From Bacteroidota bacterium (GTDB lineage: Bacteria > Bacteroidota > Bacteroidia > Cytophagales > Spirosomataceae), in contig JAIUOF010000013.1 of NCBI GenBank assembly GCA_020161355.1, positions 1 through 64,000 on the forward strand: a stretch of DNA of 64,000 nucleotides, given 5' to 3'. Shown here piece by piece: positions 43,809 to 53,112 of the stretch. How positions within the stretch are numbered: position 1 is the stretch's first letter; every line of letters begins with the position of its first letter. The position numbers and the translations under genes were made by a program. Under the pieces are notes generated by a model. The model was not told the DNA's origin, did no database searches, and worked only from the letters and a program-made list of their open reading frames with translations.

Positions 43809-45023
43809 TTATGGGAAAGTGTTTGGCATTCTGAATTTAATCACAACTGCCGATAGGATAGTAAGTATTCCAATAAATGTAACCGCACTGGGTAGCCCCC
43901 AAATATCGGAAAGTGCCCCCGAAACAAAAGCCCCAATGGCATATCCCAGGTCTCTCCAGAGTCGGAAAGTGCCAATACTCTCGGCTCGTTGCAACGGGGA
44001 AGTGGCGGCCGCAATGGTTGATAAAAATGTAGGATAAACCAGGGCCGTTCCCAATCCCAAAATGATTGAAAGTGAAATCAGATACCCGAATTTTTGAAGA
44101 AACAGAAATCCTGAAATTGCCAAACCTTGGATAAACATCCCCCAGAACAACATACTTTTTTTGGAATAATGATCCGACATTTTTCCTGTAAATAATTGAC
44201 CAATTCCCCACACCACCGGATAAGTGGCGGTAATGATCCCAATGTCGGCGATATTTATCCGATACTGGAAAAGAAGTATGGGCAGCAATCCCCATATCAT
44301 GCCGTCGTTGAGGTTATTGACCAGTCCTGCCTGAGTAACTGAACTCAGGGTTTTGTTTTTAAAAGTAGTTTCCCAAAAAATATTTCCAAGAGTTTTTGAG
44401 GGTGAGGTTTTATATTCATGACGGGTAAAAACCCGGGTGTCGTTAACAAAGAAAATACTTAAAAGAAGGCCAAAGACTGAGAGCAAAATTCCCAGATAAA
44501 AAGGATATGGAATAATGCCAAACCGGTCGGCGATATATCCTGTAAGCCAGGCAAAGATTCCGACGGACAGATATCCGGCAAATTCATTGAGCCCCATAGC
44601 CAATCCGCGGTCTTTTTCACCGGCCAAATCAATTTTCATGACCACCGTGCTGCTCCAGGTAAGCCCCTGACTTATTCCGAGCAAAACATTGGACAAAACT
44701 ACAATATACCAACTTTCGGCATATATCAGCAGAAAAGGTATCGGAAGAGCAATAGACCAGCCTAAAATCAGAAGGTTTTTTCGCCCAAAACTGTTGGCAA
44801 GTTTACCGGCGAAATAATTGACAATGGCTTTGCTGAACCCAAAAGCCATAATGAAAGAAAGCACCGCAAAGTAAGAGGAAATTCCAAATTTTACTGATGC
44901 GAATTCAGGGAAGATGGTGCGTTCCAGCCCAACCATTCCTCCGACAAATGCATTGACAATCACTAAAAGGGTAAACTGCTTCCAGTTTTCTTTAAGACCT
45001 AATCGGATATTTTTATGCGGCAT
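43809..45023 (-). CDS. MFS transporter in a DsrE cluster
   Basis: 404 residues with 12 predicted membrane helices and the major facilitator loops: GKLANSFGRKNLLILGW between helices 2 and 3, and GKMSDHYSKKSMLFWGM in the second half. The specificity is not visible. The gene sits between two DsrE-family genes (three bases after one), so a sulfur-containing substrate or thiol-related export is suggested by context. Confidence 0.88.
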   Translation of the reverse strand: MPHKNIRLGLKENWKQFTLLVIVNAFVGGMVGLERTIFPEFASVKFGISSYFAVLSFIMAFGFSKAIVNYFAGKLANSFGRKNLLILGWSIALPIPFLLIYAESWYIVVLSNVLLGISQGLTWSSTVVMKIDLAGEKDRGLAMGLNEFAGYLSVGIFAWLTGYIADRFGIIPYPFYLGILLSVFGLLLSIFFVNDTRVFTRHEYKTSPSKTLGNIFWETTFKNKTLSSVTQAGLVNNLNDGMIWGLLPILLFQYRINIADIGIITATYPVVWGIGQLFTGKMSDHYSKKSMLFWGMFIQGLAISGFLFLQKFGYLISLSIILGLGTALVYPTFLSTIAAATSPLQRAESIGTFRLWRDLGYAIGAFVSGALSDIWGLPSAVTFIGILTILSAVVIKFRMPNTFP

Positions 45024-45026
45024 AGA

Positions 45027-45380
45027 TCAAAAAGTCAATACCTTGTCACTGTCAACAACCCAGGCAGTGAGCTCAGCCAAAGTGCCTATTTCAGCACCTT
45101 CAATTAATGGAAGGTTGCGTATGCCACGGGCATCGGCACAAGAGCCACACAGTTTTACATTGGCTCCTTTGTTGATTGATAATTTCAGAATCCTTTCGAT
45201 ATTGTAATAACCGTTGGGTGTATTCTGATTGGGCAGTGCTGAACTTATTGCATCAGCCATCAGGAATATTCTTACCTCGGTTTCAGGATGCTCTTTGCCC
45301 AATTGATTGGCAATTCTGAGGGCATTATAAGCTTTTTCGGAACCATAGGGAGCATCATTGATAATGAACAGAATTTTCAT
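45027..45380 (-). CDS. DsrE-family sulfur-carrier-like protein
   Basis: 117 residues, cytoplasmic: IINDAPYGSEKAYNALRIAN, strand VRIFLMADAISSAL and a Cys pair in VKLCGSCADARGI, matching the DsrE/DsrF fold where the Cys may bind a persulfide. It is the first gene of the minus-strand group with the MFS transporter and the secreted DsrE-like protein. No clear promoter could be matched upstream. Confidence 0.88.
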   Translation of the reverse strand: MKILFIINDAPYGSEKAYNALRIANQLGKEHPETEVRIFLMADAISSALPNQNTPNGYYNIERILKLSINKGANVKLCGSCADARGIRNLPLIEGAEIGTLAELTAWVVDSDKVLTF

Positions 45381-45706
45381 TTTGCTTTCGGGTTTTTAAT
45401 TTAAATCCTGCAACAAAATAGAAGAATGAAAAAACAGAATCCTTTTACAAATGTTAAATAATCAATTGACCAATGCTCTTTTTCTGTTCAGAGATAAATT
45501 TAAGTATATGTGATTCTGCTAAGAATTTGAAACAATAGGCTTAGGAAAGAGAATATAAGGAATACCTGAGATTATAAATGGGGATTGAGAGATAAGAGCC
45601 ATTTTAAACTGCTTTATTTTCAAATTAGGAACAAAATAATTCCGGTACTCCATATGAAAAAAAGGATTAGAATATTGAATTCCAACCCTTTTTAAAAAGT
45701 TTAAAT
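45381..45706. other. Intergenic stretch downstream of the GH32 gene
   Basis: 326 bp between the GH32 stop and the DsrE start. A 65-codon minus frame (45519-45716) overlaps the GH32 end but has no start context and no known motif. No strong terminator was seen. Confidence 0.4.
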
Positions 45707-47188
45707 TCATTTCCAATTTAGCTCAATATCTGAGCTGCCAAAGGTTGGATAAACTAAAGAAGTGATGGCCTCTTTACCATCATTGGCAAAAACTTCGATG
45801 ATTGATTTATCAACCAATATATCCAACTTTATTTTTCCATTCTCTGGTATCAATTCAATTTGATTTAAATTTGGAAATTTTTTATTGAAGCTCACATTGC
45901 CTGAGTTTCTTCTGTCCAGGCTAAGAATATTCTTTTGGCTGTCAAAATTGAGAATGGTCTTCTCATCTCCATTTTTTAAAAGTATAAGTTCTAATCCTTT
46001 CGAATCTCTAATATCAATATCCAAAATAAGTCTGTATAAATTCTGGTTTGATTTTAATATTTTGGACTTTAATTTTTCACCAGATTTCAAACTTTTTATT
46101 GTGGTAGGTATTGATGAATCAACGATTGCAGATTGTTTTAATCTATACAAACCCTCCTGATTTTTGTAAAGAATAACCTCTCTGGGGAGTGTAAACTGCC
46201 CCCGAAATCCAGTTGTTGGTACATCTCTGGCATATTCCCAATCACTTGCCCAGCTCAAATAAACGGGCTTTAGATGCGATTTTGGTAAATTAAAGAATGG
46301 AATAGTGGCATAACTGTCATAACCTGAATCAAAAAACAAGGTCTCTTGTTTTTGAGGAACAAACTTCATTCCGTCAAAATCACCAACAAAATATTGAACA
46401 CCTAATAGGTTATTATTTCTACTTCCACTGGAAAGCATTAAAACCCATTTGGGATTCGGTTCATTTTCAACCGGAACCTTAATGAGTGAAGGGCATTCCC
46501 AAATTCGGCTAACATCACCCTGCTTTCCAAATTCACTCAGAAGTTTCCAACTTTTTAAATTCTTGGATTCATAAAACTGAACCGTATATTCTAATGCTTT
46601 TACAACGGTCATGACCCATACATTCCTTTCAGGATACCAAATTACATTGGGGTCTCTGAAATCCTTTAGTCCTATGTCCAAAACAGGGTTCTTATCGTAC
46701 ATTTTCCATGTTCTGCCTTTATCTGAACTAAAAGCTAAACTTTGATGCTGTGCCATTCCCTTACCATTATCATCAATATGAGAGGTAAAAATAGCAACCA
46801 TTCCTTTTTTATAACCTTCCTCAAAAAATCCGGAAGTATTTAAACTATCTACCACAGCACAGCCTGAAAATATCATTGTTGTGGTTCCATCAGCGTTTTT
46901 TTTCTCAGGTATGGCAACAGGGAGTTCCGCCCATTTTTTTAAATCTTTGCTTACAGCATGTCCCCAACTCATATGTCCCCATAAATCCCCAAATGGATTA
47001 TATTGGTAGAACAAATGATACTCTCCATCCAGATATACCAATCCATTAGGATCATTTACCCAATTTTTCTCAGGTAAATAATGGAATTGTGGTCTATAAT
47101 CTGATGGAGCATTTTGGGTAATACTACCAATTGTTTTGCAGCCAAGTACTATCAAAGCCAAAGCCACGCCTATGATATATTTTTTCAT
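45707..47188 (-). CDS. Glycoside hydrolase family 32 fructanase, lipoprotein
   Basis: About 493 residues from the ATG at 47188, which gives a lipoprotein signal (LIVLGC, Cys 17); the frame upstream runs through a terminator hairpin. The five-bladed propeller shows WVNDPNG (nucleophile Asp 46), YQYNP, the RDP stabiliser (FRDPNVIWYP) and WECPS (acid/base Glu). A C-terminal beta-sandwich ends with VDKSIIEVFANDGKEAITS. It releases fructose from beta-fructans such as levan, inulin or sucrose. It is the last gene of the fructan locus and probably sits at the surface. Confidence 0.94.
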   Translation of the reverse strand: MKKYIIGVALALIVLGCKTIGSITQNAPSDYRPQFHYLPEKNWVNDPNGLVYLDGEYHLFYQYNPFGDLWGHMSWGHAVSKDLKKWAELPVAIPEKKNADGTTTMIFSGCAVVDSLNTSGFFEEGYKKGMVAIFTSHIDDNGKGMAQHQSLAFSSDKGRTWKMYDKNPVLDIGLKDFRDPNVIWYPERNVWVMTVVKALEYTVQFYESKNLKSWKLLSEFGKQGDVSRIWECPSLIKVPVENEPNPKWVLMLSSGSRNNNLLGVQYFVGDFDGMKFVPQKQETLFFDSGYDSYATIPFFNLPKSHLKPVYLSWASDWEYARDVPTTGFRGQFTLPREVILYKNQEGLYRLKQSAIVDSSIPTTIKSLKSGEKLKSKILKSNQNLYRLILDIDIRDSKGLELILLKNGDEKTILNFDSQKNILSLDRRNSGNVSFNKKFPNLNQIELIPENGKIKLDILVDKSIIEVFANDGKEAITSLVYPTFGSSDIELNWK

Positions 47189-47204
47189 ATTTTTAATTTG
47201 ATTT

Positions 47205-47240
47205 AAAAAAATGGTAGTAGTAAAATCAACTACTACCATT
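47205..47240 (-). terminator. Terminator-type hairpin between SusD and GH32
   Basis: AATGGTAGTAG and CTACTACCATT form a perfect 11-bp stem with a 9-base loop. On the minus strand it is followed by seven T. It lies between the SusD stop and the GH32 start, so it could lower GH32 expression relative to SusCD. Confidence 0.8.
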
Positions 47241-47273
47241 ATACTTCCTTAAATCCTATGATGATTTAAATCT

Positions 47274-48983
47274 TTAATAGCCAGGATTCTGCTTATATAA
47301 GCCATTGGTAAAGGTAATCTCTGCCTGAGGGATTGGCAGGTATTCATCTCTTCCGGCTGTAAATTTGGCAGTAGCTAAAAATGTCCTTCTGGTTTTTTCC
47401 TTTTCAACATACTTGTTAAGCGTTTGCTCAGCGATACCCCATCTAACTAGGTCGAAAAACCTTGATCCTTCTGTTGCAAATTCCAAGCGTCTCTCCCATT
47501 GAAGTGCTTTAAAGGCAAAATCCTTTGTCCAATTGTCTCCAGAATAAGGTTTGGTGTTGTAGCTTGAGGCAAATGTTCCATCAAGTTTTTTCAATCTGCC
47601 GGTACTTTTTGCAGCTCTGTTTCTAATTTGGTTTATCAAGGGCAGTGCTTTATCTTGTTCTCCCAATTGAATATAGGCTTCTGCTTGCATTAAGAGTACA
47701 TCATCATATCTTATAATGTCATAGTTTTTCGCAGTTCCCATAAATGGCCCCAACTTGAAATATGAACTACTTGAAGCTAGCTGTTGAAATCTCATGGTAT
47801 GAAAGTTTCCATATACTCCCGGATCACGAACCCAGCTATTACTAAACAACTTGGTGTTATCATATTTATATACGTGACCATCAATACCTACTGTATGATC
47901 CAATCTTGGGTCAACAGTCTGCTTACTTAAATCGGCATTAGAATCATTGAAAGTATCGAAATTTGGCCATCCGTTGGCGTCAGTTGTATATGCATTTACC
48001 AGATTCTGGCTTCCGGCATGAAACCCACAACAGCCGTATTGAGGAGCTCCGTGAGGATAATTCAAACCATCTTCGTAACTCATTCTTCCGGCAGTAGTAC
48101 CATCATTTACGGTAAACTGAATTGCGAATACTGATTCAGGGCCATTTTCCGTTTCAGGAACAAAATTGTCAGCAATATCATCACTCAATCTATATTTTCC
48201 AGATGAAATCACTGATTGAGTAAGGCTTACCACTTCTTGCAGTCTTGTTTTATTGATATTAACAACCTTATGGCTCGCATCTTGTTCATAAGCCTGATAA
48301 AGTCTGAGTTTTGCCAAATAGGCCTGGGCTGCATACTTGTTTGCTCTACCTATTTCTGATTGATTGGCAGGAAGGTTATCAACCGCAAATTGAAAATCCG
48401 CAGCGATTTTATTCCATGACTCATCATTTGAAAGTGTATTAGACACTTTCAGGATTTCTTCATCTTTAGCGGTTTCATCAAAAATTGGAATATTTTTGTA
48501 AAGAATCTTCATTGTGAAATAACTATGAGCCCTTAAAAATTTTAGCTCTGCCAATCTTACCTTTTTATTTGGAAAACTCGCTTCATCAAGGTTATTCACA
48601 GCTCTAAGAGCTACATTTGCTCTTGAAATAGACTTAAAAAGGTTCTGCCAGGTACGAGTGACAAACGCCCCCATAGTTGGAGTTACGAGATTATAATGTT
48701 CCAAAGCATCAATTTCGCCTACGTCACCTGTTCCTCCACCACCTTTATAAGTATCATCAGACCTTACCGAACCGTAAGCCCACATACTATAAATAGGTCC
48801 AATCATATCACCATTGCCAATGGCAGCATAAGCAGATGTTACAAGCCCTTCCACAGCAGTCGGGGAGGTAAGATCTGAGGAGGAGAGCACTCCCTTAGGG
48901 GTATAATCTAACATGCTTTCACAAGAGCTGAATGCTATCATACCAGAGGTAAGTATTGTTATTATTATTATTTTATTTTTCAT
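47274..48983 (-). CDS. SusD-like fructan-binding lipoprotein
   Basis: About 569 residues from the ATG at 48983, where the lipoprotein signal (IAFSSC) is complete; the upstream extension overlaps the SusC stop. The N-terminal helical half (YTPKGVLSSSDLTSPTAVEG) and the C-terminal block with RYDDVLLMQAEAYIQLGEQ and YLPIPQAEI, ending NPGY, are typical SusD features. It partners the SusC gene just upstream and delivers fructo-oligosaccharides, as inferred from the GH32, fructokinase and transporter genes of the locus. Confidence 0.94.
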   Translation of the reverse strand: MKNKIIIITILTSGMIAFSSCESMLDYTPKGVLSSSDLTSPTAVEGLVTSAYAAIGNGDMIGPIYSMWAYGSVRSDDTYKGGGGTGDVGEIDALEHYNLVTPTMGAFVTRTWQNLFKSISRANVALRAVNNLDEASFPNKKVRLAELKFLRAHSYFTMKILYKNIPIFDETAKDEEILKVSNTLSNDESWNKIAADFQFAVDNLPANQSEIGRANKYAAQAYLAKLRLYQAYEQDASHKVVNINKTRLQEVVSLTQSVISSGKYRLSDDIADNFVPETENGPESVFAIQFTVNDGTTAGRMSYEDGLNYPHGAPQYGCCGFHAGSQNLVNAYTTDANGWPNFDTFNDSNADLSKQTVDPRLDHTVGIDGHVYKYDNTKLFSNSWVRDPGVYGNFHTMRFQQLASSSSYFKLGPFMGTAKNYDIIRYDDVLLMQAEAYIQLGEQDKALPLINQIRNRAAKSTGRLKKLDGTFASSYNTKPYSGDNWTKDFAFKALQWERRLEFATEGSRFFDLVRWGIAEQTLNKYVEKEKTRRTFLATAKFTAGRDEYLPIPQAEITFTNGLYKQNPGY

Positions 48984-49021
48984 TTCTCTGTTTAAATTAA
49001 ATTTCAAATTCATTTTTAGAA

Positions 49022-52000
49022 TCAAAAGAATGCGTTAACGCCTAATGTAAATGTTTTTGGAATTGGAACTGGATCAAGATCTATTCTCTCTGGATCGGGG
49101 CTCAAATAACTTTTACTTTTAAACCAAAACAGGTTTTCTGCCATTCCATAAACTCTCAGATTAGATAAGACTTTATTAGGTGTAATATTATAGCCCAATT
49201 GAATATTCCTCATTTTGAAATAGGAAGTATTTACAATAAAGTAATCCGAAGTACGTCCTTCACCATTATTATCTTTTAGTGTCAAAGCAGGTACATTAGT
49301 ATTGGTATTTTGTGGGGTCCATGCATCAAATACTCCGGGCCCTACATTCTCTCTGCTTCGCATAAGATTATTGAATACTGTATAAACATCAAATCCTTCT
49401 CTCCCGGCAACTCCTGAGCCAAATAATGACAAGTCCAGTTTCTTATATATCAAATCTACTCTAAGACCATATTCCATTGCTGGCAAAGTAGTTCCTATCC
49501 ATGTTCTGTCAAGATCATCAATCTTTCCATCTTTGTTAATATCTACATATTTTATCCTGCCGGGTCCTGCTCCAACTTGTGCAGGGGCAGCATCTACCTC
49601 AGATTGGGATTGGAATAAACCATCAGTTTTATATCCAAAAATATCAAATTGGGAGTGTCCAATAATTGTATTGACAAGGTTGCCGGCATAAGCTGGACGA
49701 ACATTTTCAGGTAATTCAGTAATTTTATCCCTGAAATGAGTAAAGTTGGCCGTAATATTATACCTAAGGTTATTATTTGTATTTCCTTTATAGCCTATTA
49801 CAAACTCCCAACCTTTATTTGATTTCGAAGCTCCATTTACTGCTTTGGTTTGTCCTTCGCCCAAAGTCGCAGCTACAGGCGGGGTAATCAATATGCCTGA
49901 TGTTTTTCTTGTGAAATAGTCAAATGATCCAAAGAGTTTATCTTTTAATACTGCGAAATCAATTCCCATATTTAATTCATCAGTGGTCTCCCATTTCAAA
50001 CCCGAATTTGCCGCCTGAGTTTGAACAAATCCCGAAGGCAGGGTACCTCCGTTGGCTCCTGAAAGCGAATAAGCTGTACCTATATTCATATATTGTTCCC
50101 AGAAACCTCCAACCAATTGTGCCTGAGTAGTTCCATATCTTGTGTCAAAAAGTCCAAATCGTGCAAGGTCACCTATTTGCTGATTTCCAACTCGGCCAAC
50201 ACCTACTCTGGCTTTTAACTCGCTAAATACTTTATTGCCTTCCATGAATTTTTCTTTATCAATTCTCCATCCGGCAGAGGCAGCAGGGAAAATACCAAAT
50301 CTGTTATCGGCACCAAACCTTGACGAACCATCTCTCCGAACAGTAAGTGCCAAAAGATATCTGTCAGCATGGTTATAATCTATTCTTCCAAATTGAGAAA
50401 GCAAGCTGTGACCCGTAGAACTACCAGTAAGCGTGGTATTTCCCGTTCCTGCATTCAGTGTAAAATAATCTTCAGTTTGCAAAGCATAACCTTCTTTTTT
50501 GCTGAACTGATAATCCAGATTGGTTTTGATATATTCAGTTCCTATCAGGAATTTGAAATCATTATTTTCATTCAGTTTGTAATTATATCGTGCTGTATTT
50601 GACCATGTGGTGCTCAAATAGTGGTTTTGATCGTATGCCAGACTGTTTGTAGTTCTGTTGAAAGCTCCTTCCGAAAAGGTCGGAGTTATAACTTTATTTA
50701 GAAATGTAGCATTGTCTGCACCTAAATTTGATTTTATAAACAAATTCTTTATTGGCTGAATTTCTAAGAAAATATTTCCAAATGTACTCAGTCTGTTAGC
50801 CTTATTCCATTTGGCTATGTCCTGCATGTGAAGTGGGTTGTTTCTATCAGAATACCCACCGCCTGATGCACCGGCATATGTTGCTCCATCTTTTTGATAA
50901 ACCGGTATGGTCGGTGCCAGGGTTACTGCAAGAAATGAAGTGGCCGCACCTCCCAAATCTCTTGCTGTGAGTGTCTCATTTGAATTGGCGATTCTTAAAT
51001 TAATACCAAATCGGGCTTTATCATTAAATGCTCTTGTCAAGGCATTAATACTTCCACTTAATCTCTCATAACCAGTAAATTTTAACATTCCGGTATTTTT
51101 CAAATGACCTAAGTTAATTTCCAGAGATGAAAATTTATTTCCATAAGAGGCTGTTAAATCGTTTTTATTTACAATTCCTGTTTTATACATTACCGACTGC
51201 CAGTCAGTATCTCCTGCCGGAGTATTCTGGTCTCCTCCCACGAATGGCTTTACAGTAACACCATTAAGTACAGGATTAGAAAAGTTTTTATTCCAATCAA
51301 AATTGTAAATTTCTCCATAACCTGCTGCAGGATCTTGACCATCATTTACAGAAGCTTGCCAAAGTGCTTTACCTCTATCAACTGCGTTTAACATAGTAAA
51401 TCTCATGGATTTTTCTGATTGTGCCGAAATACTTGAGTTAAACTGAAACTCCACTTTTCCATTTGTATCTCCTCCATTTTTTGTGGTCACGATAATTACC
51501 CCATTGGATGCTCTGGCACCATAAATTGATTCCGCAGAAGCATCTTTGAGTACTTGCACCGATTCAATATTTGCAGGATTCATATTCTGAAAAACCTCTG
51601 GCCTGGTGGTCGGAATACCATCAATGATATATAATGGATCATTATTTCCTAAAGTATTTGCTCCTCTAATCAGTATTCTTCCATTTGAGCCATTGGGAGA
51701 GCCATCTTTCTCAATATATAAGCCGGATACTCTACCCTGGAGTGATTGCATGGGATTACCCGAACTATTATTCTTTACGGGTTTTAAATCCACTACAGCC
51801 ACAGAACCTGTTAAATCAGTTTTTTTCTGTGTGGTATATCCAACTACTACAACTTCACTCAATTCAGCCCCAGGAGCCAATTCAATCAAAAGATTATTTT
51901 GATTTCCTTCGACAACTACTTCTTTTGGCTGATAGCCCACAAATGAAACATTCAATACTGTACCTTCCTTAGGTATCTCTAAACTGAATTTCCCGTTTAC

Positions 52001-52165
52001 ATCAGTTGATGTACCTTTTGTAGTGCCTTTAATAATTACACTGGCACCAATTAGATTGTCATTTATATCGCTTCCTTTTACAGTCCCCGTTAGGGTTCTT
52101 TGGGCAAATGCCAGCTGCAGAGAAAGCAACATTGCAATAAAAGATAATAAAGTTTTTTTCATCAT
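49022..52165 (-). CDS. SusC-like TonB-dependent fructan transporter
   Basis: 1047 residues: signal peptide (about 1-21), CarboxypepD_reg domain (about 23-110; LTGTVKGSDINDNLIGASVI), the SusC hallmark LSEVVVVGYTTQKKTDLTGS, a plug with ESIYGARASNGVIIVTTKNG and a barrel closing with FTLGVNAFF. It lies between fructokinase and SusD on the same strand. A second ATG directly follows the first (52162). It imports beta-fructans or oligosaccharides through the outer membrane. Confidence 0.95.
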   Translation of the reverse strand: MMKKTLLSFIAMLLSLQLAFAQRTLTGTVKGSDINDNLIGASVIIKGTTKGTSTDVNGKFSLEIPKEGTVLNVSFVGYQPKEVVVEGNQNNLLIELAPGAELSEVVVVGYTTQKKTDLTGSVAVVDLKPVKNNSSGNPMQSLQGRVSGLYIEKDGSPNGSNGRILIRGANTLGNNDPLYIIDGIPTTRPEVFQNMNPANIESVQVLKDASAESIYGARASNGVIIVTTKNGGDTNGKVEFQFNSSISAQSEKSMRFTMLNAVDRGKALWQASVNDGQDPAAGYGEIYNFDWNKNFSNPVLNGVTVKPFVGGDQNTPAGDTDWQSVMYKTGIVNKNDLTASYGNKFSSLEINLGHLKNTGMLKFTGYERLSGSINALTRAFNDKARFGINLRIANSNETLTARDLGGAATSFLAVTLAPTIPVYQKDGATYAGASGGGYSDRNNPLHMQDIAKWNKANRLSTFGNIFLEIQPIKNLFIKSNLGADNATFLNKVITPTFSEGAFNRTTNSLAYDQNHYLSTTWSNTARYNYKLNENNDFKFLIGTEYIKTNLDYQFSKKEGYALQTEDYFTLNAGTGNTTLTGSSTGHSLLSQFGRIDYNHADRYLLALTVRRDGSSRFGADNRFGIFPAASAGWRIDKEKFMEGNKVFSELKARVGVGRVGNQQIGDLARFGLFDTRYGTTQAQLVGGFWEQYMNIGTAYSLSGANGGTLPSGFVQTQAANSGLKWETTDELNMGIDFAVLKDKLFGSFDYFTRKTSGILITPPVAATLGEGQTKAVNGASKSNKGWEFVIGYKGNTNNNLRYNITANFTHFRDKITELPENVRPAYAGNLVNTIIGHSQFDIFGYKTDGLFQSQSEVDAAPAQVGAGPGRIKYVDINKDGKIDDLDRTWIGTTLPAMEYGLRVDLIYKKLDLSLFGSGVAGREGFDVYTVFNNLMRSRENVGPGVFDAWTPQNTNTNVPALTLKDNNGEGRTSDYFIVNTSYFKMRNIQLGYNITPNKVLSNLRVYGMAENLFWFKSKSYLSPDPERIDLDPVPIPKTFTLGVNAFF

Positions 52166-52202
52166 TCTGTTAAGTTTTAGTTACACATTTTTAAATATTT
52201 AA

Positions 52203-53108
52203 TTATAATTCGCTCATTTTGAGTCTTTTACTTATAAAATACAGAACATCCTGTTCATTAACTTTTGGTATTGCTCCCTCTTGCTGAGCTACCATTGCAC
52301 CAGTGGCACAAGCTTTGGTCAATGCCTCCTGAATTGGTACGTTTCTAAGGAAGTTGGAAATAAATGAAGCTAAAAAGGAGTCCCCGCTACCAATTGTATC
52401 TTTTACATCCACCGGGAATCCTTCATTGAAGAAAAACTGGTCATCATGGTACAATACTGCACCTCGCTCACCAAGTGTTACACAAATTGTTTTTATTCTA
52501 AACCGTTCAGAGATACCTTCAATTTTATTTTGTTGAGTACCAGTTTTGTCAAACCATCCTGAAACAATTTCTAATTCATCTTCATTAAGTTTGAGAAAAT
52601 CAGCTTGTTCTAGTAAGTACCTGATATTTCTTTTTTCAAAAAATGGCTTCCTGAGATTAATGTCAAAAACACGATATTTTGATATGCTTAAAAGTTCTTT
52701 TAATGTATTAAAAGTTACTGCTGATCGGGCTGCCAGACTACCAAAAATCAAACATTCTGCTTTGCGGGCTATTTCCAGAGTATCTTCGGTCAATTCTATA
52801 TAATCCCATGCAACTGGCTCAACAATCTTATAAGTAGCACTATTTTTATTATCAAGATTAACCTTGACAACACCGGTTAAGTGTGTTTCACTTTTTTGAA
52901 TATACTGAGTGGACACATCGCAGCTATTGACAAAATCCAACAGTTCGATTCCCAAATCATCGTTGCCAACTTTACTTATCAAATTCACATTATTGCCAAA
53001 ATTCTTTAAATGAATGGCAACATTCATTGGGGCTCCACCAGGCATTTTTCCTGTCGGTAACATATCCCACAGCATTTCTCCAAAACAAACTATTTCTTTA
53101 TTTTCCAT
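52203..53108 (-). CDS. Fructokinase (PfkB/ribokinase family)
   Basis: About 301 residues from the ATG at 53108, four bases after the transporter stop. It has the PfkB entry motif VCFGEMLWDM, the GGAPMNVAIHLKNFG sugar-binding signature 1 and the C-terminal signature DTIGSGDSFLASF, whose Asp is the catalytic base. Fructokinases phosphorylate fructose at O6, producing fructose-6-phosphate for glycolysis. Its place between sugar porter and SusC fits cytoplasmic processing of imported fructose. Confidence 0.93.
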   Translation of the reverse strand: MENKEIVCFGEMLWDMLPTGKMPGGAPMNVAIHLKNFGNNVNLISKVGNDDLGIELLDFVNSCDVSTQYIQKSETHLTGVVKVNLDNKNSATYKIVEPVAWDYIELTEDTLEIARKAECLIFGSLAARSAVTFNTLKELLSISKYRVFDINLRKPFFEKRNIRYLLEQADFLKLNEDELEIVSGWFDKTGTQQNKIEGISERFRIKTICVTLGERGAVLYHDDQFFFNEGFPVDVKDTIGSGDSFLASFISNFLRNVPIQEALTKACATGAMVAQQEGAIPKVNEQDVLYFISKRLKMSEL

Positions 53109-53112
53109 TTCC

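Noticed and set aside
45519..45716. 65-codon minus-strand frame after the GH32 gene
   Set aside because: It overlaps the GH32 end in another frame, has no promoter or recognised motif, and is best seen as chance.
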